NCBI RefSeq assembly: GCF_009299835.1
Contig: NZ_VKCZ01000003.1
Location: 1 to 64,000 of the forward strand
Reading direction: 5' to 3'
Length of the DNA: 64,000 nucleotides
DNA from: Microlunatus speluncae
GTDB taxonomy: Bacteria; Actinomycetota; Actinomycetes; Propionibacteriales; Propionibacteriaceae
Positions within the stretch are counted from its first letter, which is position 1, and each line of letters opens with the position of its first letter. The notes under the pieces are model-generated. The model was not told where the DNA came from. It made no database searches and was given only the letters and a program-made list of their open reading frames with translations. The translations under genes were made by a program, and so were the position numbers. Shown here in pieces: positions 23,862 through 31,790 of this stretch.

Positions 23862-24152
23862 ATGATCACTCTCTGCGTCCTGCTCTGGCCCCTGCCCGGC
23901 CAGGAGCAAGGACTGGCCGACTACGAGACCGAGGTGCTCGCGGTGCTCGGCCGGCACGGAGCGACCCTGATCTCCCGGGTGTCGAATCCGCAGTACACCG
24001 ACCAGTTGCCGTACGAGGTGCAGGTCATCGACCTGCCCGATGAAGCCGCCCTGGAGTCGTACCTGCAGGATCCGGACCGGGCCGCCCTGAGCGAGTGGCG
24101 GGACCGCACGGTCGCCCGGACCGAGCTCATGCGGGTGGCCAAGGTCGCCTGA
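23862..24152 (+). CDS. Small DUF1330/ABM-like protein, 96 aa
   Basis: A 96-residue protein with a ferredoxin-like alternation, beginning MITLCVLLWPLPGQEQGLADYETEVLAVLGRHGA and then VQVIDLPDEAALESYLQDPDRAALSEWRD. This layout resembles dimeric alpha/beta-barrel families such as DUF1330 or the antibiotic biosynthesis monooxygenases. No catalytic residues are evident. It is 20 bases behind the CPBP gene. Confidence 0.7.
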   Translation: MITLCVLLWPLPGQEQGLADYETEVLAVLGRHGATLISRVSNPQYTDQLPYEVQVIDLPDEAALESYLQDPDRAALSEWRDRTVARTELMRVAKVA

Positions 24153-24168
24153 TCGACCGCGGCGTCGG

Positions 24169-24558
24169 TCAGACGAAGAGGCAGAACGGGTGGCCGGCCG
24201 GATCGGCGTACACCCGGACGTCGTCCTGCGGCTGGAACTCCATCCGGGTCGCGCCGAGACTCTCGGCCCGGGCCGCCGCCGCGGCCAGGTCGTCGACCTG
24301 GACGTCGAAGTGCAGCATCATCTGCTGACCCTGCTCCTCGGGTGGCCAGATCGGCGGCCGATAGTGCCGGGCGCGCTGGAACGAGATCAGCACCCCGCTC
24401 TTCGGCTCGCTGATGGTCACCCAATCGGGGCTGTCGTCGCCGGTCCCGGTCGCCCCGAGCAGCTCGCGGTAGAACCCGGCGAGGGCCTGCGGGTCCTCGC
24501 AATCCAGGGTGATCCCGCGCAGGGTGAACGAGGGCCCGGCCTGCTCTGCGGTCGTCAT
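24169..24558 (-). CDS. VOC family (glyoxalase-like) protein
   Basis: A 129-residue vicinal-oxygen-chelate protein made of two beta-alpha-beta3 modules. The metal-ligand pattern is partly visible: LRGITLDCEDPQALAGFYRELLG at the start, MMLHFDVQVDDL in the middle and VYADPAGHPFCLFV at the end. Function is not assignable; members include resistance proteins and dioxygenases. The ATG at 24558 has a GGAGAG site; an upstream extension to 24633 lacks one. Confidence 0.9.
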   Translation of the reverse strand: MTTAEQAGPSFTLRGITLDCEDPQALAGFYRELLGATGTGDDSPDWVTISEPKSGVLISFQRARHYRPPIWPPEEQGQQMMLHFDVQVDDLAAAAARAESLGATRMEFQPQDDVRVYADPAGHPFCLFV

Positions 24559-24642
24559 CGACTCTCCTGCCGTCGTCGGTGTCGCTGACGCTACGGCGGT
24601 CCGGTGACACTGCCGAGAACTCGATCGAGGCACGATATGGAC

Positions 24643-24663
24643 TAACCGTACATTTAGTGGTTA
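24643..24663. promoter_or_regulatory. Palindromic operator candidate for the SDR-TetR operon
   Basis: TAACC (24643-24647) and GGTTA (24659-24663) form an inverted repeat around an A/T-rich centre, and ACTAA and TTAGT within the same site are also inverted. It lies 35 bases before the SDR start. TetR regulators often bind such sites, and a TetR gene is the second gene of this operon, so self-regulation is likely but inferred. Confidence 0.55.
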
Positions 24664-24697
24664 TATGGACGTGTCGTTCAATTTCAAGGAGCACCTC

Positions 24698-25441
24698 ATG
24701 TCCATCGCCTCAACCCCCGACCGCGTTGCCCTGGTCACCGGCGGATCCGGCGGCATCGGTCGCGCGGTCGTCCGGAAGCTCGTCGCCGACGGGTTCGCCG
24801 TCGCGGTTCACTTCGCCGGCAACCAGGCCCGGGCCGACGAGCTGGTGGCCGAGGTGACCGGCCACGGTGGCCGGGCGATCGCGGTCGGCGGCGACGTCGC
24901 CGACGAGCAGGCCATGGCCGCCGCCTTCGACGCGGTGGAGTCAGCGTTCGGTGGCATCGATGTCGTGATCAACACTGCCGGGATCATGATCTTGTCGACG
25001 GTCGAGACGCTCGACCTGGACGATCTCGACCGGATGCACCGGACCAACATCCGCGGCAGCTTCGTCGTCGCCCAGTTGGCGGCCCGGCGGCTGCGGGCCG
25101 GCGGCGCGATCATCAACATCTCCACCTCGCAGCGCCGGCTGCAAATGCCGACCTACGCGCCCTACGTGGCCAGCAAGGCCGCGGTCGAGGGCCTGACGTT
25201 GATCTTGGCCCGCGAGCTGCGCGGCCGGGACATCACCGTCAACGCCGTCGGTCCCGGCCCGACCGCAACGCCGCTGTTCCTGAACGGCAAGGACGAGGCG
25301 ACGATCGACCGGCTGGCCCAGGCCGCGCCGCTGGAGCGACTGGGCGAGCCCGACGACATCGCCGAGGCGGTCGCCTTCCTCGCCGGCCCGGCCCGCTGGG
25401 TCAACGGCCAGATCCTCTACGTCAACGGCGGCCTGGCCTGA
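24698..25441 (+). CDS. Short-chain dehydrogenase/reductase
   Basis: A 247-residue classical SDR oxidoreductase. The NAD(P) motif is VTGGSGGIGRAVV, followed by the stabilising INTAGI, the catalytic Ser in INISTSQRR and the YxxxK pair in YAPYVASKAAVEG. The terminal WVNGQILYVNGGLA is typical of FabG-like enzymes. The substrate is unknown. The ATG at 24698 has an AAGGAG site; an in-frame ATG at 24665 is less likely. It is followed by a TetR gene with a 54-base gap, so it is probably the regulated enzyme. Confidence 0.93.
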   Translation: MSIASTPDRVALVTGGSGGIGRAVVRKLVADGFAVAVHFAGNQARADELVAEVTGHGGRAIAVGGDVADEQAMAAAFDAVESAFGGIDVVINTAGIMILSTVETLDLDDLDRMHRTNIRGSFVVAQLAARRLRAGGAIINISTSQRRLQMPTYAPYVASKAAVEGLTLILARELRGRDITVNAVGPGPTATPLFLNGKDEATIDRLAQAAPLERLGEPDDIAEAVAFLAGPARWVNGQILYVNGGLA

Positions 25442-25495
25442 CCTTGATCATCAACAGCGGAAACTGACGCGACCCGCGGAACGGGAGGAAGCACT

Positions 25496-26107
25496 GTGAC
25501 TCAGCAGTCGAGCGCCGGGGCCGCGCGGCGCGGGCGTGGCCGGCGGCCGGCGGACGAGGTCCGGGCGGATGTGCTGCGCGCCGTCGGGAAGCTGGTGCTG
25601 GCCGAGGGCATCGCCGACCTGACCTTCGAGCGGGTGGCGAAGATGTCCGGCGTCAGCAAGACCACCTTGTACAAGTGGTGGCCGTCGAAGGGCGCGCTCG
25701 CGTTGGACGGGTATTTCCACGCCGTCGAGCCGACCCTCGCCTTCCCCGACACCGGCGACCTTCGGGCCGACCTGATCAGCCAGTTGCGCGCCTTCGCCCA
25801 GTTGATGACCGAGACGCCTGGCGGCCGGGTGCTGGCCGAGCTGATCGGTCAGGCCCAGACCGACGCCGACCTCGCCGCGGCCTATCGCCAGCTCTACTCC
25901 GCCGAGCGCCGTCGGCTGGCCGGTGAGCGGCTGAGCCGGGCGCAGGAGGTGGGCCAACTGCGCGGGGAGGTCGACGTCCAGGTCGTCGTGGACCAGCTCT
26001 GGGGCGCGGTCTATCACCGGCTGCTGATCCCGGACGAGCCCGTCACCGACGCCTTCCTGCTCGGCCTGGTGGGAAATCTGCTCGACGGGATCGGCCACCG
26101 CCCGTGA
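25496..26107 (+). CDS. TetR family transcriptional regulator
   Basis: A 203-residue TetR/AcrR regulator. The N-terminal helix-turn-helix is FERVAKMSGVSKTTLYKWWPSKGALAL (about residues 44-70), with a C-terminal ligand domain of the TetR_C_16/YfiR-like kind. The GTG start at 25496 has a GGGAGGA site. It should repress the SDR-TetR operon through the palindrome at 24643-24663. Confidence 0.92.
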   Translation: MTQQSSAGAARRGRGRRPADEVRADVLRAVGKLVLAEGIADLTFERVAKMSGVSKTTLYKWWPSKGALALDGYFHAVEPTLAFPDTGDLRADLISQLRAFAQLMTETPGGRVLAELIGQAQTDADLAAAYRQLYSAERRRLAGERLSRAQEVGQLRGEVDVQVVVDQLWGAVYHRLLIPDEPVTDAFLLGLVGNLLDGIGHRP

Positions 26108-26172
26108 TCATGGCGGTCAATCGTGCCGCGACTACGCGGCCAAGCTGACCGCTATCTTTCCAGGAGCGCTCG

Positions 26173-27009
26173 ATGCGGTACTACCAAGCCGAGCACGAAG
26201 CCGCGTATCGGCGGATCCGGCAGGCCGGTCACACCCAGTGGAACGACCTGTTCGAAGCCTCCGGCGGGTTCGAGCAGTTCCCGAACCGGCCGTTCCTGGA
26301 GCGGATCCTGCCCGAGCTCGAGCTGCCGGCCGCGGCCGAGGTGCTGGAGTACGGCTGCGGCACCGGCCCCGCCGCCTGCTTCCTCGCCGCCCGCGGCTTC
26401 CGGGTGCACGCGATCGACCTGATCCCCGACGCGATCATGATCGCCCGCCGCCTGGCCGCCGAACGCGGTCTCGAGGTCGACTTCGAAGTCCAGGATGTCT
26501 GCGCCCTCGCCGCCGAGTCATCGGCCCGACGCTACGACCTCGTGCTCGACAGCTTCTGCCTGCAGTCGATCGTTCTCGACGAGGATCGCCGGGCCGTCTT
26601 CGCTGCCGTACGGGATCGGTTGAAGCCGACCGGCTACTACGTGATCTCGACCGCGACCCACGACCCGGACCGCGGCTACGACCCCGGGACCTACGACGTC
26701 GCCACCGGCATCAACTACCAGGAACTCCCCGAGGGCGACGCAACCGTCGACGGCGCGACCATGATCAACGGCCGCTGGCACCAGCCCCACCGCCGCCACC
26801 TCACCGCGCCCGCCCTGCGCGCCGAGTTGATCTCCGCGGGGTTCCGCGTCCTGCGTCAGGAGGGCCAGCAAGGCGGCGACCTGATCTGCGTCCCTGCGGG
26901 TCCGTTCCCTGAGCCTGCCGAAGCATGTCCTGAGCTTGTCGAAGGGGGCAAGCCGGAGTCCCCGAGCGGATCAGAAGCTGATCAACCTCGGATCAGGGGT
27001 GCTGACTGA
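26173..27009 (+). CDS. Class I SAM-dependent methyltransferase with a repeat-derived tail
   Basis: A 278-residue methyltransferase. SAM-binding motif I is VLEYGCGTGPAACFLAARG, then VHAIDLIPDAI (motif II acid) and YDLVLDSFCLQS. The last conserved strand ends near GDLICVPAGP (about residue 242). The remaining 36 residues (from PFPEPAEACPELVEGG) are translated from a REP-like repeat plus adjoining DNA, so the original stop has been lost or displaced. The tail makes the gene overlap the convergent phosphatase gene by 17 bases. Substrate unknown. Confidence 0.88.
   Translation: MRYYQAEHEAAYRRIRQAGHTQWNDLFEASGGFEQFPNRPFLERILPELELPAAAEVLEYGCGTGPAACFLAARGFRVHAIDLIPDAIMIARRLAAERGLEVDFEVQDVCALAAESSARRYDLVLDSFCLQSIVLDEDRRAVFAAVRDRLKPTGYYVISTATHDPDRGYDPGTYDVATGINYQELPEGDATVDGATMINGRWHQPHRRHLTAPALRAELISAGFRVLRQEGQQGGDLICVPAGPFPEPAEACPELVEGGKPESPSGSEADQPRIRGAD
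26902..26955. repeat. REP-like repeat inside the 3' end of a reading frame
   Basis: Two tandem copies of the core occur, GAGCCTGCCGAAG and TGAGCTTGTCGAAGGGGGCAAG, both in the same direction. They encode the C-terminal PEPAEACPELVEGG of the methyltransferase reading frame. Confidence 0.85.
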
Positions 27010-27625
27010 GGTGGCTTGTCTCGTTCAGGAACGTGAGCTGATGACAGCGGAAGTCGTCCTGATCACGGAGCAGACTGATGCCACCAGAAGAGACCTTGAA
27101 GTGGACCAGGCGGAGCGAGTCCAGGGGCATGCCGAGCCAGGAGGCCAGGAGATAGCTGGCGACGCCGCCGTGGGTGACGACCACCTGATGCTCACCGGGG
27201 GAGTCGTGGATCCGCTGCATCGCGGCGTAGGCCCGGCGGGCGGCTTCGATCCGGGTCTCGGCGCCGTCGATGCCCTCGTCGTGCTGCATCCGATCGGCGC
27301 CCTCGGGAAGCGGGACGAGCCGTTCCGCGAGCCAGGCGTCGGGCCGGCCGCCGGCGGCACCGAAGGAACGCTCGCGCAGGTCCGGATCGATGATCAACTC
27401 GGCGCCGAAACGTTCGGTGATGATCTCCGCTGCCCGCCGAGCGCGCCGGAGATCGGAGCTGAACACCTGGACCTCGGCCGCACCGATCCGCTCGGCCAGC
27501 GCCCCGGCGATCGCCCCGGCCTGCGCGACGCCGCGATCGGTGAGCTCGGAGTCGAACCAGCCGCCGACCAGTCCGTCGACGTGGTGGGTCGCCTCCGGAT
27601 GGGTGACGACGTAGGCGTCCTTCAT
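26993..27625 (-). CDS. Histidine phosphatase family protein with altered RHG motif
   Basis: A 210-residue member of the phosphoglycerate-mutase-like superfamily. The usual RHG motif is THP here (VVTHPEATHHVDG): the catalytic His9 is kept but the preceding Arg is Thr. Other active-site parts are present: SSDLRRARRAAEII, DPDLRERSFG and the second His in VVVTHGGVASYLL. Substrate unknown. The ATG overlaps the stop of the SDR gene by four bases, so the pair is coupled. Confidence 0.85.
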   Translation of the reverse strand: MKDAYVVTHPEATHHVDGLVGGWFDSELTDRGVAQAGAIAGALAERIGAAEVQVFSSDLRRARRAAEIITERFGAELIIDPDLRERSFGAAGGRPDAWLAERLVPLPEGADRMQHDEGIDGAETRIEAARRAYAAMQRIHDSPGEHQVVVTHGGVASYLLASWLGMPLDSLRLVHFKVSSGGISLLRDQDDFRCHQLTFLNETSHLSQHP

Positions 27626-28398
27626 CGCGGTCCTTCCGTGCCGTCGATGCCCGGGCCGTGAAGGTAGTCGGCGCCGCCGACATAGATGGTGTGGCCGGTC
27701 GGTGAGTGATCATCGAGCGCGGCGGCGATGATCGCGCAGGAGAACTCCTGGACGGTCAGCAGCGAGCCCGCGCCGGCTTCCCGGGCCGCGACCGTGCCGG
27801 GCTGGGCCCGCTCCAGCATCTTCACGGTGATGGTGTCGGTGATCATGTCGCCGGAGACCACCGTCAACCGGAGCCCGGAATGATCAAGGTCCGGGATCAG
27901 CTCGCGCAACGCCAGCTCGCCGGCCAGCTTGCTCTCGGCCACCGGCCGATAGGCATCGGGCACCGCGCGCTCGCGGAAGAAATGCGCCTGGTGGCTGGTG
28001 ACGAACACGATCCGACCGCCCGGCCCCATCAGCCTGCCGGCCGCCTCGACCACGCCGAGCTGGGCGTCACGGTTGAGCGTCATCGCATAGTCGGCCGCGA
28101 CCTCGCGCTCCATCCCGCCCGACGCGTTCAAGATCACCAGATCGAGGCGACCGAACGTCTCCGTGATCACCTCGAACATCCGGCCGACCGCGGCGCCGTC
28201 GGTGAGGTCGGCCCGGACGGTCAGCACCGAACCACCCTCGGCTCGCAGCTCGGCGGCGAGGGCCTCGGCCCGGTTGGCCTTGTCGCGGTAGTTGATCACG
28301 GCCGCGAACCCTCGCCGGACCAGGCCGCGTACGGTCTCGGCCCCGACGCCACGCGATGAACCGGTGACCAGCGCCACCCTGCCGCCCTGTTCGCTCAC
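27622..28398 (-). CDS. Short-chain dehydrogenase/reductase
   Basis: A 258-residue SDR. The coenzyme motif is VTGSSRGVGAETVRGL, followed by VILNASGG. The catalytic Ser is in FVTSHQAH. The YxxxK position reads YRPVAESKLAGELALREL, with the expected Lys. The substrate is unknown. The GTG start at 28398 begins the conserved N-terminus. Its stop overlaps the phosphatase start, which suggests a two-gene unit. Confidence 0.9.
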   Translation of the reverse strand: MSEQGGRVALVTGSSRGVGAETVRGLVRRGFAAVINYRDKANRAEALAAELRAEGGSVLTVRADLTDGAAVGRMFEVITETFGRLDLVILNASGGMEREVAADYAMTLNRDAQLGVVEAAGRLMGPGGRIVFVTSHQAHFFRERAVPDAYRPVAESKLAGELALRELIPDLDHSGLRLTVVSGDMITDTITVKMLERAQPGTVAAREAGAGSLLTVQEFSCAIIAAALDDHSPTGHTIYVGGADYLHGPGIDGTEGPR

Positions 28399-28488
28399 GC
28401 TTCCGTAGCTCCCGTCCCGCTCGCACGCCGCCGCCGCAAGATCACCAAGGGTAAGCCACCGGGCTCGTGAGCCGTCCGAGCTGGCAGA

Positions 28489-28974
28489 TCATCGCGGCCG
28501 GAGGTGCTCGATCGCGATGCCGTGCTCCAACGCCAGTCGCCCGGCGATCAAGGACCGGTGGCAGGCTTCGGGATCGCTCTCGACACAGAGCAGGGCCGCG
28601 ACCGTGCCGCTCGCCGGCGCCGACACCACCGGGGTGAGGTCGACGCCGGCGAGGATCTCGGCGGTGTAGCGACGGCAGTATTCGGCGGCCAGCTCGCGCC
28701 GTGACCGCTTGCCCACCCCTTGCCGATCATCCTCGGCATACTGCAGCCGGCGGAGCTCGGTCGTCGGGGCGAGCTCCCGATGGTGCTCGTACCCGATCTT
28801 GGTTCGGGCCAGAGCCGCCTGCAGCCGGACCGAGTTGGCCCACGCGTACTCGGGACCGCGGACCCCACGGCGTTGGCGTACGTCGAACACCAGGCCGACG
28901 TCCGCTCGTCGCAATCGCCGCAGGAACGACTCGGCGTCGAAGCCGTAGACGCCGATCGTCACCATTCTGAGCAC
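28489..28974 (-). CDS. DUF488 family protein
   Basis: A 161-residue DUF488 protein. Family features are TIGVYGF at the start, LVFDVRQRRGVRGPEYAWAN, and the C-terminal VAALLCVESDPEACHRSLIAGRL with the conserved C-H-R. Family members have been proposed to be nucleases or HMG-like factors, but none is well characterised. A GTG at 28974 (with a GAGG site) or the ATG at 28965 may be the start. Confidence 0.88.
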   Translation of the reverse strand: MLRMVTIGVYGFDAESFLRRLRRADVGLVFDVRQRRGVRGPEYAWANSVRLQAALARTKIGYEHHRELAPTTELRRLQYAEDDRQGVGKRSRRELAAEYCRRYTAEILAGVDLTPVVSAPASGTVAALLCVESDPEACHRSLIAGRLALEHGIAIEHLRPR

Positions 28975-29002
28975 GGAAGATCACCTCGGTCCGGCGGTCG
29001 CA

Positions 29003-29398
29003 TCACGCGACTGCGGTCCCCTCGAGCTCAACGAGCTGACCCGGGATCGCGAGCCGGGTCACCCCGAGCATCGTCGTGCTCGGCGTCACCCCGGCCGCGC
29101 CGAGCCGGCCCGCCAGCACGCCGTAGTGCTGGAAGAGCAGGTCGACGTCGGTCGTGTAGACGTTGAGCCGGACCAGGTTCGCCAGCGACATGTCGGCCCG
29201 GTCGAGCACGGCCTCCAGGTTGTCCAGGCTGAGCGCCAGCTGCGCCGCCAGATCGCCGCCGTGCTCCGGCTTGCCCGCGTCACTCATCGCGGTCTGCCCC
29301 GAGATGAACAGGGTCCGGGTGTGCCCGGCGACCAGCTCACCCTGGTTGAAGCCCAGCTCCGTCGACCACGTCACCGGGTTCACTGCCGTTCGTTCCAT
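29003..29398 (-). CDS. RidA family protein
   Basis: A 131-residue RidA/YjgF protein, a trimeric enamine/imine deaminase fold that protects PLP enzymes from 2-aminoacrylate. Family parts are TLFISGQTAMSD, LSLDNLEAVLDRADMSLANLVRLNVYTTDVD, and TPSTTMLGVTRLAIPGQLVELEGTAVA; the terminal segment lacks the catalytic Arg context of canonical RidA, so it may be an Rid subgroup. The ATG at 29398 begins MERTAVNP. It is divergent from the WYL regulator, which may control it. Confidence 0.9.
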   Translation of the reverse strand: MERTAVNPVTWSTELGFNQGELVAGHTRTLFISGQTAMSDAGKPEHGGDLAAQLALSLDNLEAVLDRADMSLANLVRLNVYTTDVDLLFQHYGVLAGRLGAAGVTPSTTMLGVTRLAIPGQLVELEGTAVA

Positions 29399-29494
29399 TG
29401 CCACTTCAGCTCCATTCGCTGCTCGGTTGTGCGTACGACGAGCGTCTCGGCAAATCACGACATCCTTGGTCAGGTATTCCGCTAAAGTCGACGG

Positions 29495-30469
29495 ATGCGC
29501 GCCGACCGGCTGGTTTCGCTGGTCCTGCTGCTCCGCCAGCGCGGTCGGCTGACCGCCGACACCCTGGCCCGCGAGCTCGAGGTCTCCACCCGGACCGTGC
29601 TGCGCGACATTGAGGCGCTATCCGCGGCCGGCGTCCCGGTCTACGCCGAACGCGGCCGGCACGGTGGGTTCGCGCTGCTGCCCGGCTTCCGGACCGAGCT
29701 CACCGGCCTGAATCACGACGAGGCCCTGGCCCTGCTGACCGCCGGATCGGGTCGCGGCGAGCAGGTCTTCGGCCTCGGCTCCGCCCTCGCCTCGGCCATG
29801 CGCAAGGTGGTCGACGCCCTGCCCGAGGGCCACCGGGTCACCGCCAACGACGCCGCCCAGCGCTTCCTGGTCGAGCCGCCGACCGACCTGCTGTCCCGGC
29901 GGCTGGTCACGGAGGACGTACCGGACAGCACGATGATCGAGGTCCGGCGCGCGGTGCTCACCGGCCACCGGCTGCGGATCCAGTACGCGGCCACGGGCCA
30001 AACGCCGGAGTGGCGCACGATCGATCCGATCGGCCTGGTCACCGTGCGCGATCGTGCCTACCTGCTGGCGACCCGAGCCGGCGAGGACCGCACCTATCGG
30101 CTGTCCCGGGTCCAGGCCGCCGAGGCTCTGCCCGACCTCGCGGAACGACCGAGCGAAGTGGATCTGGACCGGATCTGGCGCGAACGCAGCACCCGCTTCC
30201 GGACCGGCGGCGACCTGATCACCGTGCTGCTCCGGGTGAAACCGACCCGGCAGGAGGAACTCCTGAACACCGCCCTCGCCGTCCGCCCCGAAGCCCCCGA
30301 CCCGGCCGGCTGGCTCCGCCTGGAGGTCGACTTCCAGGACTCCCGCCACGCCGAATGGGCCCTCTGGCAACTAGGCCTCGACGCCGAAGCCCTGACTCCG
30401 CAGTCCCTCCGCGACGCCCTCCGCCTCCGCGCGACCGCACTCGCCGCCCGCTACGAAGACGCCACCTGA
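29495..30469 (+). CDS. WYL domain transcriptional regulator (YafY-like)
   Basis: A 324-residue regulator. The N-terminal winged helix is RLVSLVLLLRQRGRLTADTLARELEVSTRTVLRDIEAL (about residues 4-40), followed by VYAERGRHGGFALLPGF. The WYL-type domain (about residues 150-220) ends RLSRVQAAEAL, and a WCX C-terminal extension follows. Such proteins sense nucleic acid ligands or metabolites and control divergent genes. It is divergent from the RidA gene with a 96-base gap. Confidence 0.93.
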   Translation: MRADRLVSLVLLLRQRGRLTADTLARELEVSTRTVLRDIEALSAAGVPVYAERGRHGGFALLPGFRTELTGLNHDEALALLTAGSGRGEQVFGLGSALASAMRKVVDALPEGHRVTANDAAQRFLVEPPTDLLSRRLVTEDVPDSTMIEVRRAVLTGHRLRIQYAATGQTPEWRTIDPIGLVTVRDRAYLLATRAGEDRTYRLSRVQAAEALPDLAERPSEVDLDRIWRERSTRFRTGGDLITVLLRVKPTRQEELLNTALAVRPEAPDPAGWLRLEVDFQDSRHAEWALWQLGLDAEALTPQSLRDALRLRATALAARYEDAT

Positions 30470-30556
30470 CCCGTACGACCAGCCGTGGACGCTCACACCT
30501 TGACCGTCGGCCGTCCGACGGGATATCCAAGAGCAACTACGGGGGAGGTCAGGATC

Positions 30557-30889
30557 ATGATCATTCGACGACTCGGGCTGGCGATGGGAGCTGCGGCGCT
30601 GATGTTCGTAGGAATGGCAGCGGGACCGGCAGCAGCGGAGGACCCGGCGGTCGGCACCACTGGCTACGACGGCTGCACCAAAGGTCTCTACTGGTCCGGC
30701 GGAGTGACCGGCTATAAGGCCTGGTCGAAGTGCTCCAAGTCTGGGCGGCACACATTCCAGACGTTCATGCAGTGCCGTGAGGGCTACAGCCGGTACAGCG
30801 CGGAGTTCCCGACGACGGGAATCACCGCTTGGACGGTTGGCGGATGTCCGACCAAGCCTCGTGACTACGGTGCCAGGATCTTCAATTGA
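30557..30889 (+). CDS. Small secreted protein, 110 aa
   Basis: A signal peptide is clear: MIIRRL, a hydrophobic stretch (LAMGAAALMFVGMAAGP) and a cleavage region AAA-ED at about residue 27. The mature part of about 83 residues is rich in Gly, Lys and aromatic residues and has four Cys, likely forming disulfides. I do not recognise the family. A GGGGGAGGTCAGG ribosome site precedes the ATG at 30557. Its stop overlaps the start of the next gene (TTG at 30886). Confidence 0.8.
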   Translation: MIIRRLGLAMGAAALMFVGMAAGPAAAEDPAVGTTGYDGCTKGLYWSGGVTGYKAWSKCSKSGRHTFQTFMQCREGYSRYSAEFPTTGITAWTVGGCPTKPRDYGARIFN

Positions 30890-31398
30890 GCAAGAGATTC
30901 TGGGTGGGTGTCGTGGTCGCGGCTGCGATCTCCGTTCTGGGGGTTGCGGTCGTGGCCTTCGTCACCAACGCCCAGGCTCCGATCAGCTCGCCGGACCGGC
31001 ACGGCGACGAGGGCGGTCCGCCCCCGACGGAAACAACGGAGTCCGACGAGGAGACGATCATGGGTGTCGCTCGGGACTTCCTCCGCTATGGGGCGAAGGG
31101 CAAGCCGGTTGAGGCCTGCCTGATGGTGATCGACAACGGCGGGATCCTGAATCCGTGCGAGGACGATCTGGGGCCGAGGAAGGACTGGAAGGCCTTGGCC
31201 GAGCTGGACCCGGATCTGACCGTGACCGGCATCAACCGGGACGGCAACAGGGCCGTGATCACCAACGAGAAGATCAGCCCGGCGACGACGCTGACGGTGT
31301 CGATCGAGATCATCCACACCGAGTACGGGTCGTGGAAGGTGCGGAAACTGAATGGCAAGACCATCGCCCATGAGGAGGCCGGCGGCTACCGTCGCTAA
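30886..31398 (+). CDS. Membrane-anchored or secreted protein, 170 aa
   Basis: A single N-terminal hydrophobic segment (VGVVVAAAISVLGVAVVAFV, about residues 7-26) is followed by a Pro/Thr/Glu-rich linker (about 30-55). The C-terminal domain (EETIMGVARDFLRYGAKGKPVEACLMV to HTEYGSWKVRKLNGKTI) resembles NTF2-like lipoprotein domains such as DUF4878. Two Cys (CLMV, PCED) may pair. Translation starts at a TTG overlapping the previous stop, so the two secreted products are co-translated. Function unknown. Confidence 0.75.
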   Translation: MSKRFWVGVVVAAAISVLGVAVVAFVTNAQAPISSPDRHGDEGGPPPTETTESDEETIMGVARDFLRYGAKGKPVEACLMVIDNGGILNPCEDDLGPRKDWKALAELDPDLTVTGINRDGNRAVITNEKISPATTLTVSIEIIHTEYGSWKVRKLNGKTIAHEEAGGYRR

Positions 31399-31453
31399 CC
31401 GATCTTGCGAGTGCGCCGGTGGCAAGCGAGCCAGCTCCGGCAGACGCGTTCGG

Positions 31454-31526
31454 TGGAGCCAAGGGGACTCGAACCCCTAACCCTCTGCTTGCAAAGCAGA
31501 TGCGCTACCAATTGCGCCATGGCCCC
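31454..31526 (-). tRNA. tRNA-Ala (anticodon TGC)
   Basis: The minus strand folds as a full cloverleaf of 73 bases. The acceptor stem pairs GGGGCCA with TGGCTCC (one G-T), the anticodon loop TTTGCAA presents TGC and has a five-pair stem (CTGCT/AGCAG), and the T loop is TTCGAGT. CCA is not fully encoded: CC follows the discriminator A but the next base is G. Confidence 0.97.
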
Positions 31527-31612
31527 GGGGCGACCGGAGGCCGCACCGACGCTCGATGGTACGGCATCGCGGGCGGGACGGGCCACCGCGAATCGCCCCG
31601 CGCTCGCCGGGG

Positions 31613-31765
31613 TCAGCGGGCGGCGGCGAGGACGGTGGTCAGGTCGTGGTGGCGGAGGACGCGCCAGCGGCCACAGGGGCAGGATTGGTAGCTGATCCGG
31701 CCTTCGCTGGTGGAGTGCTCGGAGTTGGTCTGCCACTGGTGTTCGTGGTCGGGGGTCGCGCTCAT
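31613..31765 (-). CDS. Small conserved protein with a CxC motif, 50 aa
   Basis: A 50-residue protein, MSATPDHEHQW then RISYQSCPCGRWRVLRHH. The SCPCGRWRV motif and the His-rich N-terminus suggest a half zinc ribbon, and I recall similar small proteins in other actinobacteria. The ATG at 31765 is the conserved start; the frame is open to 31801. It is divergent from the CGNR gene with a 25-base gap, so the promoters overlap. Confidence 0.7.
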   Translation of the reverse strand: MSATPDHEHQWQTNSEHSTSEGRISYQSCPCGRWRVLRHHDLTTVLAAAR

Positions 31766-31790
31766 GCCTCCATCGTGCTGTAATGGTCTT

